DNA of 64,000 nucleotides from Candidatus Phycosocius bacilliformis (GTDB taxonomy: Bacteria > Pseudomonadota > Alphaproteobacteria > Caulobacterales > Aquidulcibacteraceae), in contig NZ_BFBR01000001.1 in the NCBI RefSeq assembly GCF_003112735.1, positions 496,001 through 560,000 on the forward strand, written 5' to 3'. Of the stretch, positions 60,826-64,000 are shown one piece after another (positions within the stretch are counted from its first letter, which is position 1; each line of letters opens with the position of its first letter). A model generated the notes under the pieces. It did no database searches. It was not told where the DNA came from and saw only the letters and a list, made by a program, of their open reading frames with translations. The translations under genes and the position numbers were made by a program.

Positions 60826-61911
60826 ATGAAGATTGGTGTGCCCAAGGAAATCAAGCCGCAGGAAAACCGCGTTGGCGCAACCCCGGGTACTGTTGCCCAA
60901 TTGGTAAGTGCTGGGCATGAGGTCTTTGTGGAATCCAACGCCGGGGCCGGTATTGGCGTTGCCAATGCCGCCTATGAGAAAGTGGGGGCCAAGATCCTGC
61001 CCGACGCCGATGCGGTGTTTGAGGCTGCCACCATGATCGTCAAGGTCAAGGAACCCCAGCCAATCGAGTGCGCCCGATTGAAGCCACACCATATTCTGTT
61101 CACCTATCTGCATTTGGCCCCCGATCCAGATCAAGCCAAGGCCTTGATGGCATCGGGATGCACGGCCATCGCCTATGAAACAGTGGTCGGCCGTGACGGT
61201 GGTCTGCCTTTGCTTGCCCCAATGTCGGAAGTCGCCGGACGCATGGCGACCCAAGTTGGTGCCCATTGTCTGCTCAAACCTCAGGGCGGGCTGGGTAAGT
61301 TGATGGGTGGGGTGCCAGGCGTGGCCCCGGCCAAGGTTGTCATTCTGGGCGGCGGTGTTGCAGGCCTCAATGCGTGCGAGATTGCCCATGGTATGCGCGC
61401 AGATGTAACGGTATTTGACCGCTCCAAAGCTGCCCTGGTCGCCATTGACCGTCAGTTTGGTGGCATGGTCACCACATTAATGTCGACCCCAGACGCCGTG
61501 GAAGAAGCCTGTATTGAGGCTGATCTGGTAATTGGTGCGGTGCTGATCCCAGGGGCCTCGGCTCCTAAACTCGTCACACGCGACATGCTCTCACGCATGA
61601 AGGATGGGTCGGTGTTGGTCGATATCTCCATCGACCAAGGCGGCTGCTTTGAGACCTCGCGTGCCACCACCCATGCTGACCCGACCTATGTGGTGGACGG
61701 GGTTGTGCATTATTGCGTTGCCAACATGCCGGGTGCGGCACCCCTTACCTCGACCTATGCCCTCAATGGCGTGACCGCGCCTTATATGCTGGCCTTGGCC
61801 AATAAGGGTGTGGATCAGGCCTTGGCCGAAGACCCAGGTTTTGCGCTGGGCCTTAATGTCCGCGAAGGCAAGATCATGCATGACGCGGTTAAAGAAGCCC
61901 TTGGCCTCTAG
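60826..61911 (+). CDS. ald: Alanine dehydrogenase
   Basis: Ald catalyses the reversible NAD-dependent deamination of L-alanine to pyruvate and ammonia. The 361-residue enzyme starts MKIGVPKEIKPQENRVGATPG, the family signature, has LFTYLHLAPD and the His of that motif, then a Rossmann fold (VVILGGGVAGLNACEIA) and VVHYCVANMPGAAPLTSTYAL. AGGAGA precedes the ATG. It is divergent from the Lrp-family gene and ends at a terminator. Confidence 0.96.
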   Translation: MKIGVPKEIKPQENRVGATPGTVAQLVSAGHEVFVESNAGAGIGVANAAYEKVGAKILPDADAVFEAATMIVKVKEPQPIECARLKPHHILFTYLHLAPDPDQAKALMASGCTAIAYETVVGRDGGLPLLAPMSEVAGRMATQVGAHCLLKPQGGLGKLMGGVPGVAPAKVVILGGGVAGLNACEIAHGMRADVTVFDRSKAALVAIDRQFGGMVTTLMSTPDAVEEACIEADLVIGAVLIPGASAPKLVTRDMLSRMKDGSVLVDISIDQGGCFETSRATTHADPTYVVDGVVHYCVANMPGAAPLTSTYALNGVTAPYMLALANKGVDQALAEDPGFALGLNVREGKIMHDAVKEALGL

Positions 61912-61973
61912 GGTCGGATAGGATGACTTGAAGGGCCTGTGGTGCCTGATTGTCGTGGGTGACACCAGCGATC

Positions 61974-62001
61974 AAGGCGCAGCTTATGCTGCGCCTTTTT
62001 T
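61974..62001 (+). terminator. Rho-independent terminator after ald
   Basis: AAGGCGCAGC and GCTGCGCCTT form a perfect 10-bp stem with a TTAT loop, followed by TTTT. It lies 62 bases past the ald stop. The reverse direction lacks a T-tract, so it serves ald only. Confidence 0.93.
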
Positions 62002-62013
62002 GGAACTCGTGAA

Positions 62014-63126
62014 TTAAAGCGCGCTTTGACCCAGCCTTTGGGCAACTTCCTCGCCAATCGCGAAGGATGAGGTCAGGCCCGGTGAATCAATCCCGAACAG
62101 GCAGACGAGACCCTCGAGCCCATGGACAGTGTGGTCGAGAATACGGAAGTCTTCAAACTGGGTCAGCGCATTGCCAATCTTTGGCCGGATGCCGGTATAG
62201 TCTGGCTGCATCAGGCTTTCATCGAGCTTGGGCCAATAGGCACGGATCGAAGCCGCAAATATCGATTTTCGGGTCTCATCAACGCGGTAGTCCAATGTCT
62301 CGACTGGCTGAACGTCCGGCCCGAAGCGGGCATGGCCCGCCATGTCTGGTGTCACGTGGATGCCAAGTCCTCCGACTGACGGCATCGGATAAATCAAATG
62401 CTTGAAGGGGGCTTTGCCGCCATAGGTGAAATAATTGCCTTTGGCGAATTTGGTTTCGGGCACCAAGGCCGGGTCAAGTCCATCAACCGCACGACCTGCT
62501 TGGGTAGACCATAGGCCTGCCGACAGAACGAGCTGGCGGGTTGTCAACGTCATAGGCTCGTTACCGCCGACCCGCACCTCAAAGCCGCCCTTGATCGGCA
62601 CAGCACTCAAGAAGGGGGCATTCCTGGCCAATGCCCCGCCATGATCTTCAATCACACCCAGCAAAGCCAACATATAGGAATGGCTGTCGACAATGCCGCT
62701 GGAAGGCGACCAGATGGCTGCAGCGGCAACAATTTCAGGCTCCATCTGGGCAATTCGCTCTGGGCCGATAATCTCCAGGTCTGGAATATCATTGGCGTGG
62801 CCACGATCATGGATGACCTTAAGAGCTGGCAAATCCTCTGGCCGTGGGGCAACGATCAATTTGCCTAATGCCCGCGCCGAAATACCCCGCTCAGCGCAGA
62901 ACTGATACATGGCATGCTTGCCAGCTACACATAGGCGGGCCTTCAAACTGCCCGTGGGATAATACATGCCAGCATGGATTACCTCGGAATTGCGCGCGGA
63001 GGTTTCCTCGCCAAAGCGGTCATTTTTTTCCAGCACAATCACCTGCTGGCCGCGGCTGGCTAATGCCCGGCCAACCGCAAGACCCACCGCACCGGCACCG
63101 ACGATGATCACATCGGTGTCGGTCAT
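62014..63126 (-). CDS. FAD-dependent oxidoreductase, L-2-hydroxyglutarate oxidase-like
   Basis: A 370-residue flavoenzyme of the DAO family. The N-terminal motif DVIIVGAGAVGLAVGRALA binds FAD. SARNSEVIHAGMYYPTGSLKARLCVAGK is characteristic of LhgO/L2HGDH proteins, which oxidise L-2-hydroxyglutarate to 2-oxoglutarate and pass electrons to the membrane. The C-terminal part has GIRPKIGN and FGIDSPGLTSSFAIGEEVA. Other 2-hydroxy acids are possible substrates. It lies 15 bases after msrA and may be co-transcribed. Confidence 0.9.
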   Translation of the reverse strand: MTDTDVIIVGAGAVGLAVGRALASRGQQVIVLEKNDRFGEETSARNSEVIHAGMYYPTGSLKARLCVAGKHAMYQFCAERGISARALGKLIVAPRPEDLPALKVIHDRGHANDIPDLEIIGPERIAQMEPEIVAAAAIWSPSSGIVDSHSYMLALLGVIEDHGGALARNAPFLSAVPIKGGFEVRVGGNEPMTLTTRQLVLSAGLWSTQAGRAVDGLDPALVPETKFAKGNYFTYGGKAPFKHLIYPMPSVGGLGIHVTPDMAGHARFGPDVQPVETLDYRVDETRKSIFAASIRAYWPKLDESLMQPDYTGIRPKIGNALTQFEDFRILDHTVHGLEGLVCLFGIDSPGLTSSFAIGEEVAQRLGQSAL

Positions 63127-63141
63127 TTAGACATCATCCAA

Positions 63142-63798
63142 TCAAGCGGTAACGCCTGTACCGATGGGACAAACCACACCGGTGCCGCCCAAACCGCAAT
63201 AGCCATCGGGGTTCTTGGCCAGATATTGCTGGTGATAGTCTTCAGCATAATAGAATTCCGGGGCCAGCATGATTTCAGTGGTGATCGGGCCATAGCCCGA
63301 CTTTGCCAAGGCTGCTGAATACTGGGCACGGGCGGCTTCGGCAACCTGCAAATCATGCCCGTCGTTCACATAAATGCCAGACCGATACTGCGTGCCGACA
63401 TCATTGCCCTGGCGCATCCCTTGGGTTGGGTCGTGATTCTCGAAGAACACTTTCAACAATGCTTCAAGCGTCAACTCTGCGGGGTCATAAACCACCAAAA
63501 CCACCTCATTATGACCCGTCATTCCGGTGCAGACTTCCTCATAGGTGGGATTGGGGGTTAGACCTGCACTATAACCAACAGCCGTGGAATATACCCCGGC
63601 GGTTTGCCAGAACTTGCGCTCTGCCCCCCAGAAACATCCAAGTCCCAAAGTCACGGTCTTTAAGTGCTCTGGCCAAGGACCCTTCAACGGACGGCCGTTG
63701 ACGAAATGGCGCGCCGGAACCGGCATAGGTGTAGCACGGCCTTTCAAAGCTTCGTGAGCCGCTGGCAATTGTAATTTCTTCTTTACCGAAAACAGCAT
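63142..63798 (-). CDS. msrA: Peptide methionine sulfoxide reductase MsrA
   Basis: MsrA repairs S-methionine sulfoxide in proteins. The 218-residue protein has the catalytic Cys55 in [41 protein letters not shown], and [13 protein letters not shown], with a C-terminal [12 protein letters not shown] that supplies resolving cysteines. No signal peptide was seen. Length and motifs match the long MsrA form. The downstream gene encodes an FAD oxidase. Confidence 0.95.
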   Translation of the reverse strand: MLFSVKKKLQLPAAHEALKGRATPMPVPARHFVNGRPLKGPWPEHLKTVTLGLGCFWGAERKFWQTAGVYSTAVGYSAGLTPNPTYEEVCTGMTGHNEVVLVVYDPAELTLEALLKVFFENHDPTQGMRQGNDVGTQYRSGIYVNDGHDLQVAEAARAQYSAALAKSGYGPITTEIMLAPEFYYAEDYHQQYLAKNPDGYCGLGGTGVVCPIGTGVTA

Positions 63799-63916
63799 AG
63801 GGTCACTCCTGAGCTTTCCTAGATATAGGTATCATGATCGTTTACGCAAAATGCGTCTTTCAGGTTGCGTATCAGGCTTTGATTAAGCACAATCTGACAA
63901 ACCGACTAGGATGCGA

Positions 63917-64000
63917 ATGACAGCCGAACTTGCCACCTCAAGATTGCTGCCCCGCCGGTTTGGTTTGCACAAGCCGAGACTGCATGTGCACGAAGGTGAT
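63917..64000 (+). CDS. Possible start of a gene cut by the window end
   Basis: An open frame of 28 codons begins at ATG 63917 with a weak TAGGA upstream and runs off the window. The residues are basic (RLLPRRFGLHKPRLHVHEG) and do not identify a family. It is divergent from msrA, with an AT-rich 118-base gap between them. Confidence 0.4.
   Translation, partial: MTAELATSRLLPRRFGLHKPRLHVHEGD

Overview
The window looks like chromosomal DNA of an alphaproteobacterium that makes bacteriochlorophyll and a type-2 reaction centre, most simply an aerobic anoxygenic phototroph. The evidence is a photosynthesis gene block between about 27.6 and 40.8 kb, alphaproteobacterial gene pairs such as divergent mutS/maeB, and moderately GC-rich coding throughout. 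The mix of TonB receptor, lipoproteins, virB-type secretion genes and glycan enzymes suits Caulobacterales/Hyphomonadaceae-like or sphingomonad relatives, but the genus cannot be fixed from the sequence alone. No rRNA, tRNA, CRISPR array, insertion sequence or phage gene was recognised.

Layout. 0-8.5 kb (minus strand): a tightly overlapping virB1-2-3-4-6-8-9-10-11 type IV secretion operon, cut at the window edge inside virB11 and lacking virB5 and virB7. 8.7-14.3 kb (minus): a TonB-dependent receptor downstream of a large internally duplicated lipoprotein. 14.8-17.6 kb: an orphan sensor histidine kinase and a thiolase. 17.7-24.4 kb (minus): a polyamine-type catabolic operon (RutE-like nitroreductase, GntR regulator, class III aminotransferase, two glutamine-synthetase-like ligases, PotF-like binding protein) closed by a strong terminator. 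24.5-26.6 kb: NfuA, a universal stress protein and a DUF2333 protein.

26.9-40.8 kb is the phototrophy region. It holds a lipoprotein cytochrome c, then leftward bchG, a BCD-family carrier, bchP and a small membrane protein, then ppsR and ppaA/aerR, and rightward bchF, lhaA, puhA, puhB, puhC, puhE and idi. Two features stand out. The repressor gene ppsR is broken by a perfect 11-bp tandem duplication that separates the PAS sensory part from the HTH DNA-binding part, while a perfect PpsR operator still overlaps the bchG promoter. Also, bchF runs straight into lhaA, so the bchNBHLM genes that usually sit between them are not here.

40.8-48.8 kb: a TetR regulator and a membrane protein, then a compact leftward operon of GH13 glucosidase, phytanoyl-CoA-dioxygenase-like protein, zinc alcohol dehydrogenase, esterase and GH92 mannosidase, apparently for scavenging glycans and host- or alga-derived compounds. 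49-64 kb is mostly housekeeping: a TadG-like protein, an unknown 372-residue protein, maeB/mutS, a PstS-like protein with a duplicated 3' end, a DUF2891 protein, a phosphodiester-glycosidase-like lipoprotein coupled to an Lrp regulator, alanine dehydrogenase, an L-2-hydroxyglutarate-oxidase-like flavoprotein and MsrA.
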